This document shows, piece by piece, positions 21,272-30,395 of a stretch of 64,000 nt of DNA. The stretch is from positions 310,001 to 374,000 of the forward strand of contig NZ_PCPB01000002.1 in assembly GCF_002979535.1 (NCBI RefSeq), in the 5' to 3' direction. The notes under the pieces were generated by a model. That model saw only the letters and a program-made list of their open reading frames with translations, had not been told where the DNA came from and searched no databases. Made by a program: the position numbers and the translations under genes. This stretch comes from Brevundimonas sp. MYb52 (GTDB taxonomy: Bacteria; Pseudomonadota; Alphaproteobacteria; Caulobacterales; Caulobacteraceae). Every line of letters begins with the position of its first letter. The first letter of the stretch is position 1.

Positions 21272-22498
21272 ATGACTGGGATGCTAGGAGTTCTTGGGCA
21301 GGCCCTGATCTATGTCGTGCCGTTCCTGCTGGTGCTGACCCTGGTCGTCACCGTCCATGAACTGGGCCACTTTCTGACCGCGCGCGCCTTTGGCGTGAAG
21401 ATGGAGCGTTTCTCCATCGGCTTCGGCCGCGCCATCTTCCAGCGCACCGACAAGCATGGCGTCGAATGGCGCCTAGGCTGGCTGCCGCTGGGCGGCTACG
21501 TCAAGTTCGCTGGTGATCTGGATGCGACCGGCGTGCCGGACAAGGTCGGACTGGATGCGCTGAAGAAAGAAGTGGTCGCCGCCCACGGCCCCGGCGCCGA
21601 GCGTGACTATCTCTATTTCAAACCTTTGTGGCAGCGCGCGCTGGTCGTGGCGGGCGGTCCGTTCGCCAACTTCGTCCTGGCCATCTTCATCTTCACCCTG
21701 CTGTTCAGCCTGGTGGGCGTCGAGCAGCGCCCCGCCAGGGTCTTGCAAGTTCAGCCTGAATCGCCAGCGGCCGCCGCGGGGTTCCTGCCTGGCGACCTGA
21801 TCACCCGCGTCAACGGCAAGCTGATTTCTGACGGCGGCGAGGTCACGCGCGTCGTGGCCCTGAGCAGCGGCGATCCGGTGCAGTTCACGGTCGAGCGTGC
21901 GGGTGCTGATGTCCAGTTGACCGCAACGCCAGAGCGCCGGGTTGAGAATGATCCCATCGCCGGGCGGGTTTCGATCGGACGCATCGGTCTGGGTCTGGGC
22001 TCCAGTCGCGATGAGGTGCGCCATGTCCGTTATGGGCCGGTCGCCGCCGTGGGGCAGGGGTTCAAGGAAACCGGCGCCATTCTGAACACCACCTTCACCT
22101 ATATCGGCCGCATCTTCACGGGTCGCGAATCGGGCGATCAGTTCAGTGGTCCCCTGGGCATCGCCAAGGCCTCGGGCGCTCTGACCAACGCCGCCGTGGC
22201 CGCCAATCCCGATCCGCTGGCCATGGCAGGCAATCTTCTGCTGACGCTGACTAGCTTCGCCGCCATACTTTCGGTCGGAATCGGTTTTCTTAATCTGCTG
22301 CCCGTTCCGGTTCTGGATGGGGGGCATCTGATGTTTTACGCCTATGAAGCGGTGGCGCGGCGGCCGGTGGCGGCGCGGGTTCAAGAGGCCGGCTATCGCG
22401 TCGGTCTTGCTTTGCTGGCCAGTTTAATGTTGTTCGCGACCTGGAACGACCTGCAGAAACTCAATCTCTTCAAATTCCTCGGCGGGCTCGTCTCGTGA
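21272..22498 (+). CDS. rseP: RseP-type site-2 metalloprotease
   Basis: Intramembrane zinc protease of envelope-stress signalling. The zinc motif HELGH is at residues 29-33 in the first helix, and the third ligand lies in VLDGGHLMFY near the C-terminus. One PDZ domain is visible (about 145-215: PESPAAAAGFLPGDLITRVNG). Four membrane segments fit the family. Length is 408 residues. AGGAGA precedes the ATG. Its stop overlaps the GTG start candidate of bamA, the usual gene order. Confidence 0.94.
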   Translation: MTGMLGVLGQALIYVVPFLLVLTLVVTVHELGHFLTARAFGVKMERFSIGFGRAIFQRTDKHGVEWRLGWLPLGGYVKFAGDLDATGVPDKVGLDALKKEVVAAHGPGAERDYLYFKPLWQRALVVAGGPFANFVLAIFIFTLLFSLVGVEQRPARVLQVQPESPAAAAGFLPGDLITRVNGKLISDGGEVTRVVALSSGDPVQFTVERAGADVQLTATPERRVENDPIAGRVSIGRIGLGLGSSRDEVRHVRYGPVAAVGQGFKETGAILNTTFTYIGRIFTGRESGDQFSGPLGIAKASGALTNAAVAANPDPLAMAGNLLLTLTSFAAILSVGIGFLNLLPVPVLDGGHLMFYAYEAVARRPVAARVQEAGYRVGLALLASLMLFATWNDLQKLNLFKFLGGLVS

Positions 22499-24948
22499 GC
22501 CGACGCCAGCCCCCGATGGTTCCCCGAATGATTCAGAACGACAGTCGCCTCATGATCCGAACCCGTGGCCGTATTCTTGGTCCCAGCGCATTGGCGTTGG
22601 CCGTCGCCGCCGGCCTGGCCGGCCCGGCCCTGGCGCAGACGGCGCCTGCCGCATCGGCGGCCGCTCCGCAGGAGCCGCAGGTGGTCGTGACGGCTCCTGC
22701 CGAAGATCGGGCTGTCGTGAATCGGATCATGGTGCGCGGCAATCAGCGCATCGATCAGACCACGGTCCTGTCCTATCTGCCGATCCAGCCGGGCGACACC
22801 ATCGACGCGGCGACGATCGACGTTGCGGTTCGTACCCTGTCACGGACGGGCCTGTTCGCGAACGTGCAACTGGGTCTTCAGCCCAATGGCGACCTGATCG
22901 TCGAGATCGCGGAAAATCCGATCATCAATCAGGTGACGTTCGAGGGTAACAAGGCGCTCGCTCAGAAGAAGCTGCAGGACGAAGTCACGATCAAGCCGCG
23001 CGGCATCTACACTCGCGCCCGCGTTCAGGAAGACGTCGGCAAGATCGTTGAACTGTACCGCCTGTCCGGCCGCATCTCGGCCACTGTGACGCCCAAGCTG
23101 GTGCAGTTGGACCAGAACCGCGTCGATGTGGTCTTCGAGATCGACGAAGGGCCGGAGACGGGCGTCGCCGCCATCACCTTCCTGGGCAATACGGCCTTCT
23201 CGGACAGCGACCTGCGCGATGTGATGGTCACCAAGGAATCCAGCTGGTGGCGGTTGTTCAGCTCGAACGACAACTACGACCCGAACCGTCTGGACTACGA
23301 CCGCGAGCAACTGCGGAAATTCTATACGAACCGCGGCTATTACGATTTCCGCATCCTGTCGTCGGTGGCTGAACTGAAGCCGGACAATAGCGCCTTCGGC
23401 ATGACGCTGACCCTGGACGAAGGCGACCGCTACAACTTCGGCGAGGTCAAGGTCGTCACCGAGAGCGATCGTCTGAACGCTGACTTCCTGACGCGCCTGC
23501 TGCCCATCCGTTCGGGGGATCTCTATGAGAGCGACCGGATCGAGAATGCGGTCGACACCCTGACGTTTGCGGCCGGGTCGGCCGGTTACGCCTTCGTCGA
23601 GATCAACCCGACCTATAAGGCCAACCCTGACACAGATACGATCGACGTCACCTTCAACGTGAAGGAGGGTCAGCGTGTCTATGTCGACCGGATCAACGTG
23701 GTCGGGAACACGCGGACCCTGGACACGGTGATCCGGCGCGAGCTGATGGTGGGCGAGGGCGACGCGTTCAATCGGTCGTTGGTCGAGCGCTCGCGCAACA
23801 ACCTGCGGGGCCTGGGCTTCTTCAAGGACGTCAAGATCGAGGAAACGCGTGGCAGCGCGCCCGATCGGTCGGTCGTCAATGTCATGGTCGAAGAGCAACC
23901 CACCGGCGAACTGTCCGTGGGCGCGGGCTTCAGCTCGGTCGACTCCTTCGTGCTGAACCTGGGCATCACCGAGCGGAACTTCCGTGGTCGGGGCCAGAAC
24001 GTGGTGGCGCGCGCCGAATGGGGCTCGCTGCGTCAACAGATCGACTTCCGTTTCACCGAGCCGAAATTCCTGGGGCGTGACCTGCGCGCCGGCTTTGACC
24101 TGTTCCATACGCGCTACGACCTGAGCGAGTATTCGTCTTACGACTATCGCTCGACCGGCGGCGGCCTGCGGCTCAGCTATCCGCTGAACGGCTACTCCTC
24201 CTTCAGCGTGCGCTACTTCCTGAAGTCCGATGAGGTCATCATCCCTTCGGGCTATTGCAATGGCACCGGCTCGTCGGCGCTCTGCGATCAAGCAGGTTCG
24301 TTCCTGAACTCGTCGGCGGGCTATACGCTGATGGTCAATCGGACGAATGATCCGGTTCGCCCGACGCGTGGCTGGTCGGCCTCCTTGCGTCAGGACTTCG
24401 CCGGCATCGGCGGCGACGTGAACTACCTGAAGACCGAGGCCGACGCCTCTTGGTACTATGGCATCACGCCGAAATGGGTGGTCAGCCTGCAGGGATCGAC
24501 GGGCTATGTGTCGGGCTGGAACGGCGATCCGATCCGGATCAACGACCGCTTCTTCAAGGGCGGCAACACCTTCCGCGGCTTTGAAACCGCCGGCATGGGC
24601 GCGCGAGATCTGACCACGACCGACGCCCTCGGCGGCAACTTCTACGCCATCGGCACGGTTGAACTGACGGTGCCGAACTATCTGCCCGACGAGTACGGCA
24701 TCAAGACCTCGCTGTTCGCCGATGTCGGCACCCTGGGCATGCTGGATGACCGCTATATGGTGAACTCCACCACGGGCGTGCCCGATCCGAACATCGTCGA
24801 TAACCTGGCGCTTCGCGCCGCTGCGGGCCTTAGCATCCACTGGCGCTCGCCAATGGGACCGATCCGTTTCGACCTGTCCAAGGTTCTGTCCAAGGAAGAC
24901 TACGACAAGACCGAGACTTTCCGCTTCTCCACTTCGACCCAGTTCTAA
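22495..24948 (+). CDS. bamA: Outer membrane protein assembly factor BamA
   Basis: Core of the BAM complex that inserts beta-barrel proteins in the outer membrane. A signal peptide ends at GPALA-Q, followed by about five POTRA domains (residues ~75-420) and a 16-strand barrel with the RGF motif NTFRGFETAGMGARD and a final Phe (STQF). The frame opens at a GTG overlapping the rseP stop, but the ATG at 22552 (MIRTRGRILG) gives a cleaner signal peptide, so the true start may be there. Length is up to 817 residues. skp and the lpx genes follow. Confidence 0.95.
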   Translation: MSRRQPPMVPRMIQNDSRLMIRTRGRILGPSALALAVAAGLAGPALAQTAPAASAAAPQEPQVVVTAPAEDRAVVNRIMVRGNQRIDQTTVLSYLPIQPGDTIDAATIDVAVRTLSRTGLFANVQLGLQPNGDLIVEIAENPIINQVTFEGNKALAQKKLQDEVTIKPRGIYTRARVQEDVGKIVELYRLSGRISATVTPKLVQLDQNRVDVVFEIDEGPETGVAAITFLGNTAFSDSDLRDVMVTKESSWWRLFSSNDNYDPNRLDYDREQLRKFYTNRGYYDFRILSSVAELKPDNSAFGMTLTLDEGDRYNFGEVKVVTESDRLNADFLTRLLPIRSGDLYESDRIENAVDTLTFAAGSAGYAFVEINPTYKANPDTDTIDVTFNVKEGQRVYVDRINVVGNTRTLDTVIRRELMVGEGDAFNRSLVERSRNNLRGLGFFKDVKIEETRGSAPDRSVVNVMVEEQPTGELSVGAGFSSVDSFVLNLGITERNFRGRGQNVVARAEWGSLRQQIDFRFTEPKFLGRDLRAGFDLFHTRYDLSEYSSYDYRSTGGGLRLSYPLNGYSSFSVRYFLKSDEVIIPSGYCNGTGSSALCDQAGSFLNSSAGYTLMVNRTNDPVRPTRGWSASLRQDFAGIGGDVNYLKTEADASWYYGITPKWVVSLQGSTGYVSGWNGDPIRINDRFFKGGNTFRGFETAGMGARDLTTTDALGGNFYAIGTVELTVPNYLPDEYGIKTSLFADVGTLGMLDDRYMVNSTTGVPDPNIVDNLALRAAAGLSIHWRSPMGPIRFDLSKVLSKEDYDKTETFRFSTSTQF

Positions 24949-24980
24949 CTGCAGCCTTCCTGTCTGCTCAAAGGTTCAAG

Positions 24981-25565
24981 ATGAAACTGTTTGCCATTGG
25001 CGCTTTCGCCATCGCTTCGCTCGCCGCTTCGTCGGCTCTGGCCCAAGCCCAAGGCCCGGCCAACCCTGGCCCGGTGATCCCCGGCGTCTGCGTCTATTTC
25101 AACCAGCAGGCTCTGGCCCAATCGACCGTTGGTCAGGCTGTGCAGACGCGCATGGAACAACTGGCCCAGGAAGTTCAGGGCGAGATCGCCCCTTACGCCA
25201 CTCAACTGCAGACCGAGTATCAGGCCCTGCAGGCCGGCGCCTCGACCATCCCGGCTGAGCAGATGAACCAGCGCCGCCAGGCCCTGCAACAGCGCGCTCA
25301 GGAAGCCCAACAACTGGAGCAGACCCGCGACGGCGAGCTGCGCTACACTCTGGCCGAGCAACGCCGGAAGATTTCGGAAGCCATCGAGCCGATCCTGGTC
25401 GCCGTCTATCAGGAAAAGGGCTGCGGCATCCTGGTCGACCGTGAGAGCGTCTTCATCATGAATCCGGCCATGGACGTCACGCCGCTGGTCATCCAGCGCC
25501 TGAACACGGCCCTGCCGACGCTTAGCTTCAACCGCATGCCGGTTCCGGCTCAGCCGCAGTCGTAA
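24981..25565 (+). CDS. skp: OmpH/Skp family periplasmic chaperone
   Basis: A 194-residue exported protein with a signal peptide ending SSALAQA. A long helical region rich in Gln, Glu and Arg (about 65-130) would form the coiled-coil arms of the Skp trimer, which holds outer-membrane proteins on the way to BamA. The pattern GVCVYFNQQALAQSTVGQAVQTR is the family core. The position between bamA and lpxD is standard. Confidence 0.9.
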   Translation: MKLFAIGAFAIASLAASSALAQAQGPANPGPVIPGVCVYFNQQALAQSTVGQAVQTRMEQLAQEVQGEIAPYATQLQTEYQALQAGASTIPAEQMNQRRQALQQRAQEAQQLEQTRDGELRYTLAEQRRKISEAIEPILVAVYQEKGCGILVDRESVFIMNPAMDVTPLVIQRLNTALPTLSFNRMPVPAQPQS

Positions 25566-25573
25566 GGCGGGCC

Positions 25574-26593
25574 ATGCCCGATCCGAGGTTCTTTCAGACC
25601 CTGTCGCCCCTGACGGTCGCCGCCCTTGCCGAACATATCGGCGGGGAGGTGGTCCGGGGCGGCGAGATCGTCATCTCGGCCGTTGCGCCCCTGTCCAGTG
25701 CGGACCGGGGCGCGATTGCGTTTATGGGCGATCGCAAATTCGCCGCCGCCTTGGCGGAAACCCAGGCGGGGTGCGTGATCGTGCCGGCTTCGGCCGTCGA
25801 TCTGGCGCCGGCCGGCGTCGCCGTCATCGTCTCGGGCGAGGCCCAGGCCTCGTGGGCGCGGGCTTCGGCCCTGCTGCATCGCCCCGTCCGGTTGGAGCGC
25901 GCCATCACGGTCGCAGAGGCCGCCGAGGATGACACGGTCGTCGTCGAGCCGGGCGCCATCCTGGGCGAGGGTGTCCGTATCGGTCGCGGCAGCCGCATTG
26001 GCGCCAACACCGTGATCGGGCCAGGTGTCCAGATCGGTCGCGATTGCCTGATCAGCTCGAATGTCACTGTCGGTTTCGCTCTGTTGGGCGACCGGGTGAA
26101 GCTGTTGGCCGGGGCGCGGATCGGCGAAGCGGGCTTCGGCGCCGCCGGGTCGAAAACCGGTCCAGTCGATATTCCACAACTGGGCCGCGTCATCCTGCAG
26201 GACGGCGTCACGATCGGCGCCAATTCTTGCATCGATCGGGGCGCCTATGACGACACGGTCATTGGTGAGAACACCAAGATCGATAACCTGGTCATGATCG
26301 GCCACAACTGCGTCATCGGTCGAAACAACCTGATGGCGGCTCACACCGGCATCTCGGGCTCGGTCACCAGCGGCGACAACTGCATCTTCGGCGGCCGGGC
26401 GGGCGTGGGCGACCACATCACCATCGGCGAGGGCGCGCGTGTCGCGGCCGGCGGCGGCGTTCTGGCCAATATCCCGCCGGGCGAAATCTGGTCCGGCTAT
26501 CCCGCCAAACCGCTTCGCCAATTCTTGCGCGAGACGGTGTGGCTGTCCAAACAGGCGTCCCAGAAGAAGGGCGCGAAGGAATCGAAAGAATGA
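25574..26593 (+). CDS. lpxD: UDP-3-O-(3-hydroxyacyl)glucosamine N-acyltransferase
   Basis: Third step of lipid A synthesis. The N-terminal uridine-binding domain (SPLTVAALAEHIGGEVVRG) precedes a left-handed beta helix with hexapeptide repeats (about 115-300). The catalytic His region is LVMIGHNCVIGRNNLMAAHTG, given in parts here as MIGHNCVIG and MAAHTG. Length is 339 residues. The stop overlaps the fabZ start (ATGA). Confidence 0.95.
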   Translation: MPDPRFFQTLSPLTVAALAEHIGGEVVRGGEIVISAVAPLSSADRGAIAFMGDRKFAAALAETQAGCVIVPASAVDLAPAGVAVIVSGEAQASWARASALLHRPVRLERAITVAEAAEDDTVVVEPGAILGEGVRIGRGSRIGANTVIGPGVQIGRDCLISSNVTVGFALLGDRVKLLAGARIGEAGFGAAGSKTGPVDIPQLGRVILQDGVTIGANSCIDRGAYDDTVIGENTKIDNLVMIGHNCVIGRNNLMAAHTGISGSVTSGDNCIFGGRAGVGDHITIGEGARVAAGGGVLANIPPGEIWSGYPAKPLRQFLRETVWLSKQASQKKGAKESKE

Positions 26594-27054
26594 GCGAAGA
26601 CAACAAGATCGATTACGCCGAGGTGATGCGTCGCCTGCCGCACCGCTATCCCTTCCTGCTGGTCGACAAGGCCGAGGACTTCGTGGCGGCGACCTCCATC
26701 GTGGGCATCAAGAACGTCACCCACAATGAGCCCTTCTTCCCCGGTCACTTCCCGATCGACCCGGTCATGCCGGGCGTCCTGATCGTCGAAGCCATGGCCC
26801 AGACGGGCGCCCTGCTGATGTCCAAATCCCTGGACGTGGCGGTGGCCGATAAGGTCATCATGTTCATGTCGATCGACGGCGTGCGCTTCCGCAAACCGGC
26901 CCGCCCGGGCGACCAACTGCGCATGGAGGTCAAGGTGATCCGCGCGCGCGGCGACGCCTACAAGTTCCGAGGCGAGACCTTCATCGACGGCAAGCTGGCC
27001 GCCGAGGCCGAGTTCATGGCCATGGTCGTGACCGTGGCGGAGCCTGCCCAGTGA
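26590..27054 (+). CDS. fabZ: 3-hydroxyacyl-ACP dehydratase
   Basis: Hot-dog fold dehydratase of fatty acid elongation. The catalytic His53 is in FFPGHFP and Glu67 in VEAMAQTG; RRLPHRYPFLLVDK is the family opening. The start ATG at 26590 overlaps the lpxD stop, and the longer frame from 26539 lies inside lpxD. Length is 154 residues. Its location between lpxD and lpxA links supply of 3-hydroxyacyl-ACP to lipid A synthesis. Confidence 0.96.
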   Translation: MSEDNKIDYAEVMRRLPHRYPFLLVDKAEDFVAATSIVGIKNVTHNEPFFPGHFPIDPVMPGVLIVEAMAQTGALLMSKSLDVAVADKVIMFMSIDGVRFRKPARPGDQLRMEVKVIRARGDAYKFRGETFIDGKLAAEAEFMAMVVTVAEPAQ

Positions 27055-27839
27055 CCATCCACCCGACCGCCGTGATCGACGCCTCGGCCCAGATCGCCGA
27101 GGACGTGGTGATCGGCCCCTGGTGCATCGTCGGTCCGGGCGTGATCCTGGCCGAGGGCGTGAAGCTGGTCAGCCATGTGGTGGTCCAGCAGGACACCAGC
27201 GTTGGCGCGCGGACGGTCATCCATCCCTTCGCCGTCATCGGCGGCGACCCGCAGCACAATGGCTACAAGGGCGAGCCGGTGCGGCTGGAGATCGGCTCGG
27301 ACAACGTCATCCGTGAACATGCCAGCTTCAATCGGGGCACGCCGCAGGGCACGGGCGTGACGCGCGTTGGATCGAACGGTCTGTTCATGACCGGCGCCCA
27401 CGTGGGTCACGACTGCGTGGTCGGCGACAATGTCGTCATGGCCAACAACGCGACCCTGGGCGGTCACGCTCAGATCGGCGACAAGGTCTTCCTGGGCGGC
27501 CTGTGCGCCGTGCACCAGAACGGCCGCGTGGGGCAGGGCGCCATCGTCGGCGGTCTGGCCGCCGTGACGCGCGACGTCATCCCCTACGGCTCGGCCTGGG
27601 GCAACCACGCCAGCCTGCACGGCCTCAACCTGATCGGATTGAAGCGTAAAGGCTACGGCAAGGACGCCGTGCGTCGCCTGCTGGCTGCCTTCCGCGACCT
27701 GTTCGAGGGCGAAGGCGTCTTCGCCGAGCGTCTGGACCAGGTTGAGGCGACCTATGCCGACCTGCCCGAGATCATGGAGATCGTCGCCTTCATCCGCGAC
27801 GGCGCCAAGCGACCACTCTGCCTGCCGGGCAAGGAATGA
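27051..27839 (+). CDS. lpxA: UDP-N-acetylglucosamine O-acyltransferase
   Basis: First acyltransferase of lipid A synthesis. The left-handed beta helix starts almost at once (HPTAVIDASAQIAEDVVIGP), and the catalytic His is in GAHVGHDCVVGDNV (near residue 120). The C-terminal helical domain (GLKRKGYGKDAVRRLLAAF) is typical. Start is a GTG overlapping the fabZ stop (GTGA). Length is 262 residues. Confidence 0.95.
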   Translation: MTIHPTAVIDASAQIAEDVVIGPWCIVGPGVILAEGVKLVSHVVVQQDTSVGARTVIHPFAVIGGDPQHNGYKGEPVRLEIGSDNVIREHASFNRGTPQGTGVTRVGSNGLFMTGAHVGHDCVVGDNVVMANNATLGGHAQIGDKVFLGGLCAVHQNGRVGQGAIVGGLAAVTRDVIPYGSAWGNHASLHGLNLIGLKRKGYGKDAVRRLLAAFRDLFEGEGVFAERLDQVEATYADLPEIMEIVAFIRDGAKRPLCLPGKE

Positions 27840-28675
27840 AGGCGGCGCCCAAGCTGGGCCTGATCGCCGGGGGCGGCGATCTGCCGGCCCGGATCGCGGC
27901 GCGGTGCGAGGCTGAGGGCCGGGCGGTCTTCATCATCCGTCTGGCGGGCTTCGCCGACGAACATCTGGTCCGCTGGCCCGGCGCCGAGTTCGGCATGGCC
28001 GAGATCGGCCGTATCCTGAAGACGATGAAGGCCGAAGGCTGCGAGGCCGTCTGTCTGGCCGGCTATGTGAACCGGCCCGACTTCAAGAACCTGAAGCCCG
28101 ACTTCAAGGGTGCGACCCTGCTGCCCGGCATCGTGGCGGCGGCGACCAAGGGCGATGACGCCCTGCTGCGCAAGATCCTGTCGGTGTTCGAGGCTGAAGG
28201 CTACGCGGTCGAGGGCGCGGACGATATTCTGGGCGGCGAAGCGCTGGCGCCCGGCGCGCTGGGCGCGGTGTCGCCGACGGCGGTGCAACTGGCGGACCTG
28301 AAGAAGGCGCTGCATGTTGCTGAAAAATCAGGCGAACTAGATATTGGCCAGGGCGCGGTTGTTTGCGACGGACTGGTTTTGGCGGTCGAGGCGCAGGAAG
28401 GCACGGACGAGATGCTGCGCCGCGTGGCGGGGCTGCCCGCCGACCTGCATGGCGCGCCGGGCGCGCTGAAGGGCGCGCTGGGCAAGGCGCCCAAGCCGAT
28501 CCAGGACCTGCGCGTGGACATGCCGGTGATCGGCCCAACGACCGTTGAACTGGCGGCCGCTGCGGGTCTGGCGGGTATCGGCGGCTTCGCCGGGCGGTTG
28601 ATCATCATCGACCATGAGGCACTGGTAGCCGCGGCGAACCGTCTGGGCCTGTTTGTCTGGGGCGTTGAACGATGA
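27836..28675 (+). CDS. lpxI: UDP-2,3-diacylglucosamine pyrophosphatase LpxI
   Basis: Hydrolyses UDP-2,3-diacylglucosamine to lipid X in organisms that lack LpxH. The 279-residue protein opens with LGLIAGGGDLPARIA and has the central GYVNRPDFKNLKPD and the C-terminal MPVIGPTTVE, IIDHEALV patterns of the family (formerly DUF1009). The ATG overlaps the lpxA stop by four bases and its own stop overlaps lpxB. LpxI is the usual alphaproteobacterial choice. Confidence 0.93.
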   Translation: MKAAPKLGLIAGGGDLPARIAARCEAEGRAVFIIRLAGFADEHLVRWPGAEFGMAEIGRILKTMKAEGCEAVCLAGYVNRPDFKNLKPDFKGATLLPGIVAAATKGDDALLRKILSVFEAEGYAVEGADDILGGEALAPGALGAVSPTAVQLADLKKALHVAEKSGELDIGQGAVVCDGLVLAVEAQEGTDEMLRRVAGLPADLHGAPGALKGALGKAPKPIQDLRVDMPVIGPTTVELAAAAGLAGIGGFAGRLIIIDHEALVAAANRLGLFVWGVER

Positions 28676-29838
28676 GCCGTCCCCTGAAGATCATGCTGGT
28701 CGCCGCCGAGGCGTCCGGCGACGCCTTGGGCGCCGGTCTGGCGCAAGCCTTGAAGGCGCGTTTGGGACCGGACGTCACCTTCGTCGGCGTCGGAGGGCCC
28801 AAGATGGCGGCCGAGGGCGTGGTCAGCCCCTTCGACATCGCCGAACTGTCCATCCTGGGCTGGATCGAGGGGCTGAAGGCCTATGGCCTGGTCAAGCGTC
28901 GGGTGGCCGACACGGTCGCGCTGGCCAAAGCCGAGCGGCCGGACGCCGTCGTTCTGATCGACAGTTGGGGCTTCACCATCCGTGTGGCCAAGGCCCTGCG
29001 CGAGGTCCTGCCGGGCGTGCCCTTGATCAAGTATGTGGGGCCGCAGGTCTGGGCCTCGCGTCCGGGCCGGGCCAAGACCCTGGCCGCCAGCGTCGATCAC
29101 CTGCTGTCTCTCTACAGTTTCGACGCGCCCTGGTTCGAGCGCGAGGGTCTGCCGACGACGGTTGTGGGGTCACAGGCCCTGCACGTCGATATGGCCAGCG
29201 CTGATGGCGCTCGGTTCCGTGCCGCGCGCGGCATCGCCGCCGAAGCGCCCCTGCTGCTGGTCCTGCCGGGCAGTCGGCCCAGCGAGATCACCCGCATGAC
29301 GCCCGTTTTCGAGGCGACGGTGAAGCGTCTCAAGGCGGCGAACCCGTCGCTGGAGGTCGCCGTGGTCGCCGCCGGCACGGTCGCCGCCGATGTCGCCGGC
29401 CGCGTCGCCGCCTGGCCCTTCCGCGCTCATCTGGTGCAGGAGGCGGACAAGTATGATGCGATGAAGGCGGCCAATGTGGCCCTGGCCACCAGCGGCACCG
29501 TCTCGACCGAGCTGGCCCTGGCCGGCGCGCCCATGGTCATCGCCTACAAGATCGACGGGCTGTCATACCTACTGATGAAGAACCTGGTGACCGCCAAGCA
29601 CATCACCCTGTTCAACATCGCCGCCGACGACCGGATCGCCCCCGAGTTCATTCAGAACGACGCCACGCCCGAGAAGCTGTCCGAAGTCGTCGGTCATCTC
29701 CTTGCTGACCCGCAGGCCGCCGCCGAACAGGCCGCGCGCCAAACGGCGGCCCTGGACCTGATGGGCCGTGGCGGTCCCGATCCTTCGGAACTGGCGGCGG
29801 ATGCGGTGCTGCGGGTGATTGCGGCGACGAAGGGCTGA
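28672..29838 (+). CDS. lpxB: Lipid-A-disaccharide synthase
   Basis: GT19 glycosyltransferase that joins UDP-2,3-diacylglucosamine with lipid X. Motifs: IMLVAAEASGDALGAGL at the start, FVGVGGPKM, VGPQVWASRPGRAK and LLVLPGSRPSEI, then TSGTVSTELALAGAPMVIAYK. Length is 388 residues. The start overlaps lpxI by four bases. It ends the tightly overlapped rseP-lpxB run; beyond it lies an intergenic repeat rather than a clear terminator. Confidence 0.95.
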   Translation: MSRPLKIMLVAAEASGDALGAGLAQALKARLGPDVTFVGVGGPKMAAEGVVSPFDIAELSILGWIEGLKAYGLVKRRVADTVALAKAERPDAVVLIDSWGFTIRVAKALREVLPGVPLIKYVGPQVWASRPGRAKTLAASVDHLLSLYSFDAPWFEREGLPTTVVGSQALHVDMASADGARFRAARGIAAEAPLLLVLPGSRPSEITRMTPVFEATVKRLKAANPSLEVAVVAAGTVAADVAGRVAAWPFRAHLVQEADKYDAMKAANVALATSGTVSTELALAGAPMVIAYKIDGLSYLLMKNLVTAKHITLFNIAADDRIAPEFIQNDATPEKLSEVVGHLLADPQAAAEQAARQTAALDLMGRGGPDPSELAADAVLRVIAATKG

Positions 29839-29856
29839 AGGTGCAATCAGCAATGT

Positions 29857-29910
29857 CGGCGTGTCTCTGCTGAAAGCGCGTCCGCTTTCGACCCGTTGCG
29901 GACACTAGCT
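29857..29910. repeat. Intergenic repeat with core CTTTCGACCCGTTGCGGAC
   Basis: This stretch after lpxB can form two competing hairpins: GAAAGC (29872-29877) with GCTTTC, or GTCCGC (29880-29885) with GCGGAC (29898-29903). A related sequence on the other strand is at 38752-38807, and the hairpin at 32198-32240 shares the TTTCGACCCG core. I recall similar elements between genes in other alphaproteobacteria, but could not verify this here. Confidence 0.55.
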
Positions 29911-29932
29911 TGACCAGCCATACTGTTGGCGG

Positions 29933-30193
29933 ATGAAAGAGCTCTCGACTCCTTCGCTCGCAGCAGCGCCAAACGCGGTTGAGGTTCTCAGGGTTTGGGC
30001 AGCCGAGGGTTCTCCACAGCAGTTCACATTGCAGCCGACATGGGATGATCCTGCAGCCTGGGGGCTCTTGCTCGCGGACTTGGCTCGTCACGCAGCTAGA
30101 GCCTATGCGGCTAACGGGCGGTCTGAGACCGAGGCGTTTGAGCGGGTCTTAGCAGGGCTTCGTGCAGAGCTGGATAACCCCACCGAACGGTAA
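29933..30193 (+). CDS. DUF5076 family protein
   Basis: An 86-residue cytoplasmic protein. NAVEVLRVWAAEG, QFTLQPTWDDPAAWGLLLADLARHAARAY (in parts QFTLQPTWDDP and AAWGLLLADLARHAARAY) fits the DUF5076 family. The function is unknown. It is alone on the plus strand between lpxB and a convergent protease gene. The codon use is less GC-rich than in lpxB. Confidence 0.8.
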   Translation: MKELSTPSLAAAPNAVEVLRVWAAEGSPQQFTLQPTWDDPAAWGLLLADLARHAARAYAANGRSETEAFERVLAGLRAELDNPTER

Positions 30194-30395
30194 GCTGAAC
30201 CCGCATTTCCTGATATCCGCTCCCCACCCGTTGCGGGTATTTCGTTATCCGCATTCCCGACGTGTGCTTTGCGTAGATCGTCACACCGTCCGGTCACCTT
30301 CGGCGGGTTTCAGGTCCGAAACCGTTTGCTCGGTTCGACCATTCGGATGGTGATAGCTGGGACGTCCTGTCACCGCGCTGGGCTGACAGAACTGT

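Noticed and set aside
22840-24840. 666-codon open frame on the minus strand
   Set aside because: It lies fully inside bamA, has no family-like content and a biased composition that comes from the GC-rich third positions of the sense gene.
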